Origin: Blastomyces gilchristii SLH14081
Taxonomy: Eukaryota > Ascomycota > Eurotiomycetes > Onygenales > Ajellomycetaceae
Assembly (NCBI RefSeq): GCF_000003855.2
Contig: NW_003101651.1
Location: forward strand, 118,944-182,943
DNA: 64,000 nt
Direction of reading: 5' to 3'
The translations under genes were made by a program, and so were the position numbers. Below are positions 1 through 11,478 of this stretch, piece after piece. Numbering within the stretch: position 1 is the stretch's first letter; each line of letters opens with the position of its first letter. Under the pieces are notes generated by a model. The model made no database searches. It was not told the origin of the DNA and worked only from the letters and a program-made list of their open reading frames with translations.

Positions 1-1223
1 TCTTCATTTTCATTAATTAACTCTGGAAATGAACTGAATTGAAATAGATTTCTTGATTGAAATGAAAATGATTCTTTAAAGAAAATATCTTCTCAACTTT
101 ACAGACTATACTCTCTGATTAAAAATTAATTTTCTTCTTTAAATATTGAAAAAGTGAATCATGAGAAGTTATCTCTCTGAAGAGAAAAGCTTGAATCTCT
201 TATAAACTTATAAATAAGTGAACTATCAAAAGAGAAAGAATGTGAATAGTATTTGAAGAGAATTTCTACAATTAATATAAAAGACTCTATTCTGATTTAT
301 TCAGATGACTCAAAGAATGAGAATCTGAATAGATTAGACACAGACATTGCTTATACTGAAGATAATATTAATTTTATCTCAGATTTCTGAAATCTAGACT
401 GTGAATCTGAAGTCTTTGATGCTGAACTATTTGTAATAGTGAAAGCTTTCAAACTCATAGAAACAAAATCTCATAAAAGAGAAAATAGTTTGAAAGAGAT
501 ATAAATATTCTCTGATAGTCAAGCTGCTTTAAAAAGACTTAGAAATAGTCAGATTTATAATGATTAAATAAATCTTGAACTGATCTTAAACTCTGTTTTG
601 AAAATTCAAAAGAGAAGAATATCAAAGCTGATAATTCATCTACACTAAGTTCCTGCTCATATGAATATTCATGACAATGAATTGACTGATTCAGCTGTAA
701 AAAAGAGTGCAGAATTAAGTAGATCTATTCAAAAAGTTATATTCTAATCTTTTATAAAGAGAAAAATAAAAGAATCTTGTTTAGATAAGTGAAATGAAAG
801 CTGGTAGAAATAAAAGAAGAGTATACATTATTCAAGATTTGAAATAAAACTTAAGTGAAAATCTTGTTCAATTAAATATAAAAAGAAAATATTCTCATCT
901 ATAATACAGCTGAAACTAGAACATGACTATTTTAAATCTTATATACAAAGATTTGATGATAGATTTAACTCAATAGAATGCTCATTCTGCAATGTAAATG
1001 AGAATTCTGAGTATATTATAATACACTGTGCATTATACAATAGTCTCAGAGTCAGATTGAAAGAGAAGTATAATCTAAATCAATTAAATATGAGATTCTT
1101 ATTCTCAACTGAGATAGAAATTAAATATTTAATAGACTTTCTATCAGAAACTCAAGCAGCTATAAGAAAATGACTAAATTCAGAATTATCTGAATATGAA
1201 GAGAAGAAAATCAATCAGATATA
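1..1223 (+). pseudogene. LINE ORF2 C-terminus: RNase H plus zinc-finger tail (broken)
   Basis: Remnant of the C-terminal end of a LINE polyprotein. Around 281-320 the frame reads DSILIYSDDSKNENLNR, matching the first catalytic block of RNase H (Y-S/T-D-G-S with Gly lost). Around 505-550 FSDSQAALKRLRNSQ matches the second block. Around 975-1040 a C-x2-C-(x)n-H-x4-C pattern (CSFCNVNENSEYI, then HCALYN) is the zinc finger found at the end of many LINE ORF2 proteins. RNase H in such elements removes RNA during target-primed reverse transcription. Trp codons have become TGA in several places, so it is a pseudogene. The start lies outside the window. Confidence 0.85.
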
Positions 1224-1578
1224 GTCTGTTAAAACAGCTATATACTATCTTTTAATAATTTGTTTTGTTACAGTCTTTCTTTACTTTATCTTTTTCTTTT
1301 AATTTCTTTCTATCTATCTATTTAATATGTCTATCTTTAAGACTGTGTTCTCTTTTCCTTTGTCATGATATTGTCAAATGATTTCAAAGTATCAGAAGAT
1401 GTTAAAACACTGTAATTTATAAACAGTTTTTGTATTCTGAGCTGGAATTTTCTGATTTTGTATATCTGAAATTGATGAATGTATAATAGTTAACTTTACA
1501 GATATAGGAAAAACTCTGAGAACTAAAAGTTCTCAGATAGATGTCATAGTCTCTGACTGCATACATCTATAATTGAAG

Positions 1579-1593
1579 AATAATAATAATAAT
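1579..1593 (+). repeat. (AAT)5 LINE 3' tail
   Basis: Five AAT units close LINE-a. The same tail closes LINE-b (51091-51110) and LINE-c (44525-44540), and in reverse complement SINE1 (20144-20163). Confidence 0.9.
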
Positions 1594-2218
1594 ACTTAAT
1601 AGTAGCAAGTCACATCATAGATGATAAGTATTCAGTATTTAATTTTCTAGCAGAACTTTAAGAGATAATCAGAGAGATCTTTCAATGTATATCTATTATC
1701 TATAAGATTAATATATACTTTCTTAATAGATTAAATAGATCTAAACATCAGTGTTTTTAAATAATCTTATATTATATTTATCTTAACACATTTCTTGTAA
1801 AAGAACTTAGTCTTAGAATCTTTAATTATAACTTTAGTATGAAAATTCTTGATCATAGTAATTATAGCATCAGCATGAATATGACTGAGATTATAGTATC
1901 AATTCAAAAGAGTCTTTAATATCTTTGTATTCTTGAGACCTGTATTCAGAACTATAGAATCAATGTTATTAACAGTAGTAACAGTAATTACAGAAAGATT
2001 AACTTTTCAGTTAAAATTATACTTATAAAGCATTATTACAATATACTTAACTGCCTTGTTTAAATAATTGAAATTCTTATTAAACTCTTACTTATTAATC
2101 TTATATATATTATTCTGAGTGATCTGAACTGTATAAAAAATAACATCATTCAGAGCTCTGTAAATAAAAAATGAGAGAATAGTAAAAGATAATATAAATT
2201 GAAATTTCTGATCTTCAA
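1594..2218 (-). pseudogene. Cop1 pol fragment: GAG-pre-integrase and start of integrase (copia)
   Basis: Third segment, in coding order, of the copia element Cop1, downstream of the piece at 8484-8956. Read on the minus strand it gives WYYNLSHIHADAI (about 1855-1915), the W-x(2,3)-LGH pattern of the GAG-pre-integrase domain. A C-x2-C (KKC region, about 1770-1800) follows, then NRYTLKDLSDYLLKFC near 1635-1700 leading into the integrase core. This order (protease, GAG-pre-integrase, integrase) is diagnostic of Ty1/copia pol. Stops of the Trp/Gln-to-stop type interrupt it. The element continues left, where LINE-a meets it, so its RT and 3' LTR are not in the window. Confidence 0.78.
2155..2218. 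repeat. 64-bp direct repeat, left copy
   Basis: Identical to 8489-8552. The two copies flank Gyp1-a and belong to one tandem duplication in Cop1 pol. The duplication joint is bordered by microhomology (gctctgtaaata against gctttataaata at 8553). The length is not a multiple of three, so it also shifted the Cop1 frame. Confidence 0.85.
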
Positions 2219-2551
2219 TATGGCGGGCTGCGCCCGATCAATCATATAGACTATTCCATTACACTTCATAGATTCTTCCATTCCCAATCACCGATCCTCG
2301 GCCGCTACGAACGCGCGTAACATACAATCCGATTCTCAGTCATTTCTGATCACCGATCCTCGGCTGCTATGAACACATGTATATTCTTTCACCCCGAAGC
2401 TCCACTGTGTACACCATCACATATACATATAAATATTCATCTTAATTATCAATTCTCACACTTTCTCTTTCTTTTCTTCTTTAATATTTTTATCTTTGTT
2501 ATATAAGACCTATTAATATTATACTGATCTATTTGATGTAGGCCTCTTATA
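2219..2551 (+). repeat. Gyp1-a 5' LTR
   Basis: Starts TATGGCGGGCTGC (ancestral TGTGGCGG) and ends CCTCTTATA. The first roughly 200 bp keep many CpG and CpC dinucleotides (ggcgggctgcgcccgatc; cctcggccgctacgaacgcg), while the rest is mutated like the element interior. The 3' LTR shows these same CpG sites mutated. Confidence 0.92.
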
Positions 2552-2553
2552 CT

Positions 2554-2564
2554 ATAAAAACATT
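2554..2564 (+). promoter_or_regulatory. Gyp1-a candidate self-priming primer-binding site
   Basis: ATAAAAACATT lies 2 bp after the 5' LTR and is an exact 11-nt reverse complement of AATGTTTTTAT inside the LTR (8415-8425; the 5' LTR copy at 2483-2493 has one G-to-A change). No tRNA-like TGG start is seen. Gyp1-b has the matching pair AGAAAAACATT / AATGTTTTTCT, so the pairing is kept while the sequence changed. This resembles Tf1-type self-priming. Confidence 0.6.
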
Positions 2565-3007
2565 CATTATCTTCTTATTAGAAAATGATTATTCATACAT
2601 TATCTTCTCATTAGAAATGATTATTCATTGAGAGATATTCAAACATGTAATAATATATAAGAAATAGAGAAACAGTTAAACAGTTAAACAGATACTGAGT
2701 TCTCAGATAGAAGCTTACTCATCAGTCACTCTGACTCTGTAATAAAATCTTATAAAGAGAATAAGATCTTATAAGAGAATATTAATGAAAGATCTGAGAG
2801 TTCTGACACTCAGATATATGAGAATATAATTACACTTCTTCAGATTTCACAGATATTATATATTTAATAATTGATATAATCATGTCTAATAATAATATAG
2901 AACTCTTAAACACAAGTATAAATATAATATCACAGTGACTCTGAGTAATGTTAAAATTATAATAATAATAAATAGCTAATATACATGCAATTCAATAACT
3001 TTAATAT

Positions 3008-3015
3008 GAAGAGAT
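3008..3015. repeat. MITE-a target duplication, left
   Basis: gaagagat, repeated exactly at 3522-3529 on the other side of MITE-a. Eight bp is the hAT-superfamily duplication length. Confidence 0.9.
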
Positions 3016-3521
3016 TAGACTGACCGTGTGACCGTGTCTGAGACCAGGACCAGATTTTTTAATAGTCTTATTACCAATTCGACTGATCTCATTACATGGT
3101 TTTAACATTAGATAGTAGTTTCATACTGTCTCAGTGAAACTTACTGTCTACTCTTATTACATTTTCCAAATGAGATCATGATTTCCACTTCTCAATTTAA
3201 ATTATTTTTATTGTTTTAAATGACTTTAAATCTCATTTGAGTGTTATCAAAAAGTGTTACTTTTTAAAAAATTAAAAATAGTCTAAAAAAAACCTTAAAA
3301 TGTCTAAAAATAGTAACTTTATGCCAAGAATGAGACTAAATAAGATCAAATGAGACCACTTTCTCATTTTTTTCAAGTCATGGTTTCATTTTAAGATCTG
3401 ATATATAGTCACTTTACATGTTTTTTTGATAGCCAGTCTCAGCGGGATTCACGCCAAGAAATGTATGAGATCAGATCAAATGAGATTAAATGTGAAATTC
3501 ATGATCCCGGCGGCCAGTCTA
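3016..3521 (+). mobile_element. MITE-a, 506-bp hAT-like non-autonomous DNA transposon
   Basis: Terminal inverted repeats TAGACTGACCG and CGGCCAGTCTA (11 bp, one mismatch), with 8-bp target duplications gaagagat. Two other copies in the window (MITE-b, MITE-c) have exactly the same net length of 506 bp, the same ends and their own 8-bp duplications. There is no open frame long enough for a transposase, so it must have been moved in trans by a hAT transposase not present here. CpG-bearing sequence survives at both ends, while the centre is mutated. Confidence 0.92.
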
Positions 3522-4535
3522 GAAGAGATTCAATAATTAATTCATGCAATTTCAATATCTACAGAATTGAATATAAAAGTACTGAAAGAATGCTTAGATG
3601 CTTTTATATATTTCAATACTTTCAATCTCACTCTTTACTTATTATGAAGAATGAAAATGCTCATGAAACTGAGTATAGATAAAGATTTTATCAGTTCATT
3701 AATTAATTAAAGTTAATATATCAATGAATAATTGAAAGATCATGCAAAATAGAAGTTTCATTTATAAATAAAAGCATATGAATCAGTATTATAAACATCT
3801 GATAATATCATGAGATATCTTGATATTCTGTTTCAAGATACTGCTATACAATAGAAAGTATTAGATTAATTACAGAGTATCTGATAGAGAAACACTTCTC
3901 TTACAACATTCATCTCTGACTTCAATATCAAGATTCTAGAAGTAGATAATCAATCTTGAAAGAATTAAATGAAGATTAGCATGCTTAAGAAGATATTGAC
4001 TTTCAAACTCTTACAGACTCTTATAAGTGTAGATGAAGATCAGACTTATAAAGACTTCTGCACATAGCTTCAGATATTGAATAATCATCTTATCAAGCTT
4101 AAGAGTATACAGAACAGCGATAGAAGATGTTATATCTCAGTTACTTATATATCTGCACTGAAGAATAATGATGAAGAGGTCATGAACTGAATAGATTCAA
4201 ATGTCTATACATAAGCAAGAGTTTTCACTGTTCAAACAGACTTCTGAGTCTTTAAGATCACTCTCAAAGAAGTCACTGATCAATATCAATGTGAAGTATA
4301 TATTAACTGTAACTGATCAGAACATATTGCTTTCAACTGCTAATCAATCTATATATCTTCATACTCAAGAGAAAGATCAGCATCTGTTCATGTCAATCAC
4401 ATTACATTAGAGAAAGATTCAGAGAATAACTATAAGAATACTCTGATAAAACAGAGAAAAGATTAGCTTCTATTCAAATTTATAAACAGAAGCTTGAAGA
4501 GGTCAGATAACAATGATTTGAAAAGAAGATAGTAA

Positions 4536-7500
4536 TGAATACAATTCTTGTATCTACTGTGATTGATAATATATATAATATAAAAGTCATAATAGACAGT
4601 GATCTATATTACTATATAATAATAAAATCTTCAGTTGTAAGATATTATAATCTTCAGTGTATTTCTTTATTAAAACTCTGACTTCTTACAGACTTTAATA
4701 ATCTGAAAGATATTTATATCTGTTACATGATAAAACTAAACATAGATGTGAGAGAACATTAATATGAAGATATCTATATATATAAAGTTGATAATTTCAA
4801 TTATAATCTTATATTAGAACTTGTCTGACTATCTGAATAAGATATCTTACTGAATACTTGAAATAGAAGCTTGATATTCTCTAATAATGTTAGAATTCAT
4901 GAAGATGATATTTATAAGACTATGAATCTTACACAGATCTCTATCAATGCTTATGAAATAGTCTGAAAAAGAAGTTATTATTAAAATCACTGACAGAGTT
5001 GCTGATAAGTTCACTGATAACAGAACTATATATCAATCTATTCTATCAGTCTGACTGATATTAAAAAGACTCTAGAAAAGTTATTCTATATTATAATAAC
5101 AGATTCTTATACAAAACTCTTTCAATAATATCATGAATATCTAGATATCTTCTGATAAGATAATATTATAAATATACTTCTCTTACAAGATTCTGAAGTG
5201 AATCACAGTATTAAGTTAAAGAAAAAGAATGATAAGAACTCTGAACTATTATAAGACTCTCTTTATAACATATTCTGAGATGAACTTCTTCTTCTTCAAA
5301 AGACACTCAATAATCTGTTAAATAAAGAATTTATATATATTAGTAACTCTTCTACTGCAGTCTCTATTCTCTTTGTAAAGAAATCAGATAAAGAACTCTG
5401 ATTCTGTGTGAACTATCAAGATCTGAACAGATTGACAAAGAAAGATTAATATCTCTTATCTCTCATCAATGAAACTCTAGTACAGATCAGATAAGCTCAG
5501 TAATTTACAAAGCTAGATATTATTATCATGTTTCATAAGATTTATATCACTGAAGAAGATGAATAACTTACAGCATTTCAAACACATTATAACCTCTTTG
5601 AATGAATAGTCACACTCTTTGAGCTGATTAACACTCTCAGTATATTTCAGAAGTATATTAACTGAGCACTCTGAGATTTTCTTAATAAGTTTATATCTAC
5701 TTATCTAGATAACATTATCATCTTCACTGATGAATTCAGAAAAGAATATCAAGAGTATATGTGAAAGATATTACAACAGCTATGAGAAGCAGAACTACTA
5801 ATAGATATTGATAAGTGTAATTTTGAAGTCAAGAGTATCAAGTATCTGAGTTTTATTATAAAAGCTGATAAGAGAATTCAAATGAATTCTGAGAAAGTCT
5901 CTGTCATTCTTGAATGAGAAGCTCTGTGTACTGTGAAAGATATATAAAGCTTCATTGAATTTGCTAACTTCTATCAGCAATTTATACAAAACTTCTCAAA
6001 TATTATGAGATCACTTACAGATCTCACTAAGAAAGACTCAGTATTTCAATGATCAGTGAACACTGAAGCTGCATTTATATAGATAAAGAAGATATTTATT
6101 AATATCTCTCTACTGATAATATTTAATTCTGATCATGAGACAGTTATTAAAGCTGATTTCTCTAGCTATATGATAGAAGAAGTAATATTATAATATAATA
6201 ATGAAGATATTCTACAATCATGTGTTTTTATGTCTAAGAAACTGAGTCTCACTGAATACAATTATAAGATCTATGATAAGAAACTTCTTATAATTATACA
6301 CTGTTTAGAAGAATAAGACTCTGAACTCTGAAGTATCTCTGAATTTGAGATAGTTATAGATTATAAGAATCTTAAATACTTTATAATTATCTGTAAACTT
6401 ACTGAATAACAGATATAATAATCTGAGTTCTTAAGTCACTTGTCATTTTAGAATACACTATCATTCTGGCAGTCAGAGCTCAATGACAGATATTCTCTTA
6501 CATAAGAGCAGATATATCATTCAATGTATAGATACTCACTGAGAAACTGAGAGCATCAGCTCTTGGAATTCCAAAAAATACTAGTTAATCAAGATGAAAC
6601 AGCTCCACAGCACTATTATATCCTCTCTGATTAGAACTATCACTGATATCTCAACTTCTTCTGAATCTATATTAGATGAGTTATAATATACAGCAGCTTA
6701 AATCAATAAACTTCTTTAAACACTCACTGAAGTAGTATAACAAGAAGCACTCTGATTTCTCTCAGAATTATATGTAAGAATCAACATCTCAGAATATTCA
6801 ATCAATGATAATAATACTCTACAATTTCATGAATAATACTGAGTCTCTCATTTCAAATTCTTACACATCTGAATAATGCAAGAGATGCATAATTTATATA
6901 TAACTGATTATTCAGACTATGAACAACTGTATAGAATGATCTTCTAAGAGTTCTATTAATCTGAGATATTAAACAGTATTAGATACTTTATCTGAAACTG
7001 CAATCACTGTTCTTTCATTATCTCATGAAAGAACTGTAGAAAAAATCTGCTGAAATCACTTAATATTTCTGATAGAATCTGATAAGATATAGTAATTAAC
7101 TTCACTATCAATCTATCTGAGAGTAAGAATTGTAGAAATATTCTAGTCATTATGAATTAATTAAGCAAAGGTGTAATATTGAAATCTTATAATAAGATAA
7201 ATACTGAACAAGTCACTGAAGCTTTTCTACAGAGCTCATTCTATTAGATATATAAATTATCAAGATTCATAGTATCAGATCAGAGCTATCAATTCATAAG
7301 CACTCTCTGAACTAGAATCTGTTAAGTTCTCAAGATTACACACTGTCTGTTAACTGTTTATCACTTCAAGATCAATGATGTATCAGAACACATAATTCAG
7401 ACTGTAAAGAATTATCTTTATAAGTTCTGTAATTACTTATAAGATAATTAGCATGATCTTCTTCTACATGCAGAGATTACTATCAACAGTCAAGATACTG

Positions 7501-8150
7501 TTTTAACAGATATAAGCTTATTCTTTCTTACACACAGATATTACATGAAAGTGTTGAATCTTCTAGAGACTACACAGTTCACACTGAACTCTCACAGTTC
7601 AATTCAGATCATTAATAATATAGTAATAAAGCTTCAAGATGTCTGTGATTGAGCAGAGGCCTCTATGACAACTGTAAAACAAGATTAAGAGAATCAAATT
7701 AATGTTTATCAAGACTCTGCTGAACAATACAAGATAGAAGATCTGATATAATTGAATCTTAAGAATATATAAATCACACATTTATCTTATACACTAGATT
7801 ATCATCATATCAGATATAAAGTGATAGAAGTTCTAGATAGTTATAACTACTGTCTTAACACATCATCAGAGATTTATAATGTATTTTATACAAGCTTGCT
7901 TCACTGCACTATTATCAATTCATTTTCTTCTCAGCTGACTTCTGACTGACAGTCATCAGACATCATAGAAGAAGATAATGAGCTTAAGTGAGAGATTGAG
8001 AATATTCTTGATAAGAGACTTCACAGCTGTGACTGACAATATCTCATGAAATGAGTTAGTTATAATCAATCAATCTGAACTTCAAGTTCTGTATTATCTG
8101 AAACAATAGCTCTTGACTGATGAGAACTGCTTCTGAAAGAGAGAGACTAA
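4536..8150 (+). pseudogene. Gyp1-a pol: PR-RT-RH-IN-chromodomain (broken)
   Basis: Degenerate Ty3/gypsy polyprotein. Protease: VIIDSDLYYY (about 4580; Gyp1-b keeps IDSG). RT: FVKKSDKELWFCVNYQDLN (about 5370-5430), then YLDNIIIF (about 5701-5727), the Y-x-D-D catalytic box with one Asp lost. The block KYLSFIIKADK and later CTVKD/FANFYQQFIQNFS (about 5840-6000) is the RT-RNase H connection. RNase H runs about 6050-6480 ([19 protein letters not shown]). Integrase covers about 6850-7560. A chromodomain-like segment, WQYLMKWVSYNQSIW, lies at about 8030-8090. The frame ends at a TAA (8148-8150) touching the 3' LTR, so the polypurine tract lies inside the coding end. Dozens of transition stops make it non-functional. 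Confidence 0.88.
8134..8150 (+). promoter_or_regulatory. Gyp1-a polypurine tract
   Basis: tgaaagagagagactaa lies directly before the 3' LTR, the position where plus-strand DNA synthesis is primed. Gyp1-b has the homologous gaaagaagggaactaa on the minus strand, next to 9288. Confidence 0.7.
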
Positions 8151-8483
8151 TGTGACAGACTGCATCTAATCAATTATATAGACTATTTCATTACACTTCA
8201 TAGATTCTTTCATTTCTGATTACTGATTCTCAGTTACTATAAACATGTGTAACATACACTCTGATTCTCAGTCATTCTCAATCACTGATTCTCAGCTGCT
8301 ATAAACGCATGTATATTCTTTCATCTCAAAGCTCCACCGCGTACATCATCACATACATGTATAAATATTCATCTTGATTGCTGATTCTCGCACTTTCTCT
8401 TTCTTTTCTTCTTTAATGTTTTTATCTTTGTTATATAAGACCTATCAATATTATACTGATCTATTCGGCGTAGACTTCTTACA
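8151..8483 (+). repeat. Gyp1-a 3' LTR
   Basis: Starts TGTGACAGACTGC and ends CTTCTTACA. The start, which faces the element interior, is heavily mutated. The outer end keeps ttcggcgtag, where the 5' LTR has tttgatgtag. Confidence 0.92.
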
Positions 8484-8956
8484 TTCAAGCTCTGTAAATA
8501 AAAAATGAGAGAATAGTAAAAGATAATATAAATTGAAATTTCTGATCTTCAAGCTTTATAAATAAGAGTAGATTAACTGTAATATTAGAAATATAGTGAA
8601 TATTCTGCAAGTTAATATTATCATTCTCAATCTTTAAGATAATAGTCTCAATCTTCTTGATAAACTCAGTTCTCTCAGTCACAGAATTGATAGAGATGTT
8701 ATTATTAAAAGATTTAATATTTGAAAAAGAATAAAGCTCACTCATCATATTCAGACTTATACATATATTTAAATATCAAGATCTAGAGAAATAGAACTCA
8801 ATCTTTATAATTACTGTATTTACTACTGATTGAGAACTTATTAAGTCATTCTTCTTCTCTTTCTTCTTATCATCATTCTTCTTATTCATCTTCTTCTTCT
8901 TTTTATCAGAGTGTAAGATGAAATATCTATTAATAGTATATTCATATCTTCTACAG
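8484..8956 (-). pseudogene. Cop1 gag-pol fragment: zinc knuckle and protease (copia)
   Basis: Second segment of Cop1, between the Gyp1-a and Gyp1-b insertions. Read on the minus strand, the start completes a CCHC knuckle split by Gyp1-b: the joined frame reads YIHCRRYEYTINRY, C-x2-C-x4-H-x4-C with two Cys and the His turned to Tyr by transitions. A Lys-rich stretch follows (KKKKKMNKKNDDKKK, about 8870-8910). Next comes a protease-like region (LNICISLNMMSELYSFSNIK, about 8700-8775) and NLQNIHYISNITVNLLLF, the typical C-terminal half of copia protease. The piece contains the right copy of the 64-bp duplication (8489-8552). Confidence 0.78.
8489..8552. repeat. 64-bp direct repeat, right copy
   Basis: Exact copy of 2155-2218. 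Gyp1-a is inserted at the junction of the two units. Confidence 0.85.
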
Positions 8957-9287
8957 TGTAAGAGGCCTACGCCGAATAGATTGATATAATATTGATAGGT
9001 CTTATATAACAAAGAGAAAAACATTAAAGAAGGAAAAGAAAGAGAAAGTGTAGAAATCAGCAATCAGAGTGAATATTTATACATGTATGTAATAATGTAT
9101 GCAGTGAAGCTTCAGAGTAAAAGAATCTATACATGTTTATAGCAGCTGAGAATCAGTGATTGAGAATGACTGAGAATCAGAGTGTATATATTCAATAGTG
9201 AAACAGAAGAATCTATGAAGTGAAGTGAAAGAATCTATGAAGTGTAACAGAATAGTCTATATGATTGATCAGGTGCAGCCTGTCACA
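8957..9287 (-). repeat. Gyp1-b 3' LTR
   Basis: Plus strand begins TGTAAGAGGCCTACGCCG and ends CAGCCTGTCACA. The outer left end keeps gcctacgccgaat, where the other LTR has gcctacactgaat. The self-priming match AGAAAAACATT (plus strand) lies at 9015-9025. Confidence 0.92.
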
Positions 9288-10284
9288 TTAGTTCCCTTCT
9301 TTCAGAAGCAGTTCTTATCAGTCAAGAACTGCTGTTTCAGATAACACAGAACTCAGAGTTCAGGTTAATTAATTATAGCTGACTCATTTCACAAGATATT
9401 ACTGACTGCAGCCGCGGGGTCTCTTATTGAGAATATTCTCAATCTCTCACTCAAGCTCATTATCTTCTTCTATGATATCTGGTAACTGTCAGTCAGAAGT
9501 CAGTTGAGAAGAAAACAGATCAGTAATAGCACAGTGAAGCAAGCTTGTATGAAATACATCATGAATTTCTGATAGTATGTTAAGATAGTAGTTGTGACTA
9601 CTTAGAACTTCTATCACTTTATACTTGATATAATAGTAATCTAGTGCATGAGATGAATATGTGATTCATATATTCTTAAGATTCAACTATATCAGATCTT
9701 CTATCTTATATTATTCAGTGAGGTCTCAGTGAACATTGATTTGATTCTCTTGATCTTGTTTCACAGTTGTCATGAAGATCTCTGCTCAATCACAGATATC
9801 TCAGAGCTTTGTTACTATATTGTCAGTGATCTGAATCAGACTGCAGAGGTTCAGTGTGAACTGTGTAATCTCTAGAAGATTCAACACTTTCATATAATAT
9901 CTGTGTATAAGAAAGAACAGGCTTATATCTGTTGAAACAGCATCTCATTCATTAATAGTAATCTCTGCATGTAGAAGTAGATTATGTTAATTATCTTATA
10001 AGTGATTACAGAACTTGCAGAGATAATTCTTTACAGTCTGAATTATTCATTCTGATATATTATCAGTCTCAGAGTGATAGACAGTTGACAGACAGTGTAT
10101 AATCTTAAGAACTTGACAGATTCTTGTTCAGAGAGTGCTCATAAATTAACAGCTCTGATTTAATACTATAAATCTTAGTAATTCATACATTTGATAGAAC
10201 AGACTCTGTAGAAAAGCTTTGATAACTTATTTAACATTCATCTTATTACAAGGTTTTAATATTATATCTTTGCTTAATCAGTTC
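9288..10284 (-). pseudogene. Gyp1-b pol, C-terminal part: integrase end and chromodomain (broken)
   Basis: Reverse complement of Gyp1-a 7150-8150. It starts at the polypurine tract next to 9288 and runs back through chromodomain (about 9340-9430) into integrase. The first bases keep some unmutated sequence (gcagccgcggggtctct near 9408-9424). MITE-b interrupts integrase at 10284, and the frame resumes at 18618. Confidence 0.82.
10277..10284. repeat. MITE-b target duplication, left
   Basis: atcagttc, repeated exactly at 18610-18617. Confidence 0.9.
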
Positions 10285-10516
10285 TAGACTGACTGTGTGA
10301 CCGTGTCTGAGACCAGAACCAGATTTTTTAATAGTCTCATTATCAATTCAACTGATCTCATTACACAGTTTTAACATTAGATAGTAGTTTCATACTGTCT
10401 CAGTGAAACTTACTGTCTACTCTTATCACATTTTCCAAATGAGATCATGATTTTCACTTCTCAATTTAAATTATTTTTATTGCTTTAAATGACTTTAAAT
10501 CTCATTTGAGTGTTAC

Positions 10517-11059
10517 TGTAACATGGCGGAACCGAAGCAGTAGCTAGTCAGCAGCATCATATAGAGATAGTTGTTTGAGAAGCTGTATAAGTGAGCTTGA
10601 CTATCTTGCTTGAATAGTGAGCTTGTAGGCTACAGAGTTATTACAAGAATATCACAGATATGATACTTAGTATACTAAGAAGATTGTATGAGACATACAG
10701 TAATTCTTGTATATATTTCAGTAGAAGAAAAACAAATCACTGACTTCTTTGATAAGGAGTCAGCATCTAGCTATTCTATATAGACAATAAGTGAATACTC
10801 TTCTCTCATTTCATAAGTAAGAATAGTCAGAGTGATATTTCAGCAGCATCTCATTATCAAGAAAGAGTAATCTGCTAATCTTATATAGAAGTAAGGTTCT
10901 TATATTCATCAATTGAATCTTTCTATAATATATCTGAATGATGTATAGAGTGGTTGAAAACCAGTTCAGATAGTCTGCAGAATGAATGAAATCATCTGCA
11001 TGAAAGTAATGAGCTGTATGAAACTGCAGTGAGGTCTTGACACAGTCAGAGATATGATA
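10517..11059 (-). repeat. Gyp2 3' LTR
   Basis: Plus strand starts TGTAACATGGCGGAACCG; its inner end reads gagatatgata, where the other LTR has gaggcgtgaca. That is three CpG/CpC-type changes plus one CpA change in a single 11-bp stretch. Confidence 0.9.
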
Positions 11060-11478
11060 ATACTCTCTTCTTTAAGAACATAGTTCTGATGCTCTTAAGA
11101 TTATCAGATTAGAAATTATCTTTGTTATATAGTAACAATTATCAACTGATTTAACAGTATATATACTGTGTATGATATAAAGAAATAGATGAGTTTTTCT
11201 GCTAACTGTGTAGATCTTTCTTTTCTCATCTTCATTCAATTCAAACATGTGATAAGTGAGTTCCTTATATATCAATTTAAAATGTGAAAAATATAGTTAA
11301 TAAGTAACTTACAGATCTCTTAATATATTCTGTTCTATATATGAAATTCTCTGCAAAAGTGATGTATTTTTAGAGACATAGCTAACAGTAGTAACAGAAT
11401 TTTTTGAAAAGATTCTCTCTCTCTATGAAACATTTTTCTTTCTCTCTTCTTAATTGTAACAGTGAGTGCATGAGAGTA
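11060..11478. other. Gyp2 3' untranslated region
   Basis: Between the extra ORF and the 3' LTR. Minus-strand aaagaagagagtat beside 11060 is a plausible polypurine tract. Nothing else was recognised. Confidence 0.5.

Larger units (their letters stand above)
1..1593 (+). mobile_element. LINE-a, 3' part of Tad-like non-LTR retrotransposon
   Basis: Closely matches the 3' part of LINE-b from about 49513 to 51110 and the truncated LINE-c. The coding part ends at a TAG at 1221-1223. An untranslated region of about 370 bp follows, ending in an AAT microsatellite tail at 1579-1593, the usual 3' signature of this family. The 5' part lies outside the window, so neither truncation nor target duplication can be judged. 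It abuts Cop1 sequence at 1594 and is probably inserted in Cop1. The copy is heavily C-to-T mutated and cannot encode protein. Confidence 0.88.
2882..4410 (+). pseudogene. Gyp1-a gag (broken, MITE inserted)
   Basis: ATG at 2882 opens with MSNNN, the same start seen in Gyp1-b (minus strand, ATG at 61731). This supports it as the gag start. The frame is split by MITE-a after about 45 codons and carries many stops. The longest open piece (4201-4410) is rich in Ser, Leu and Lys. No CCHC zinc knuckle could be recognised in either copy. Gag would form the particle shell; the call rests on position before protease and on conservation between the two copies, not on a named domain. Confidence 0.6.
2219..8483 (+). 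mobile_element. Gyp1-a, full-length Ty3/gypsy chromovirus with MITE insertion
   Basis: LTRs at 2219-2551 and 8151-8483 (333 bp each, TG...CA allowing C-to-T change), flanked by a ttcaa target duplication (2214-2218 and 8484-8488). Between them on the plus strand are gag, protease, RT, RNase H, integrase and chromodomain, the Ty3/gypsy order. A 506-bp MITE sits in gag. Without the MITE and its duplicated 8 bp the element is about 5.75 kb. A second copy, Gyp1-b, lies in opposite orientation at 8957-62372. Both are heavily mutated and non-autonomous now. Confidence 0.93.

Noticed and set aside
2221..2551. Gyp1-a LTR starting at TGGCGG (2221)
   Set aside because: That start gives flanks that do not match. 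Starting 2 bp earlier at the mutated TG (TATGG, ancestral TGTGG) gives TSD ttcaa, agreeing with the Gyp1-b and 3' LTR ends TGTGACAG.
3016..3521. Tc1/mariner-type MITE with TA target duplication
   Set aside because: The ends can be read as TA|GACTG...CAGTC|TA, but all three copies have exact 8-bp duplications outside the TA, and the empty site for MITE-c shows the TA belongs to the element.
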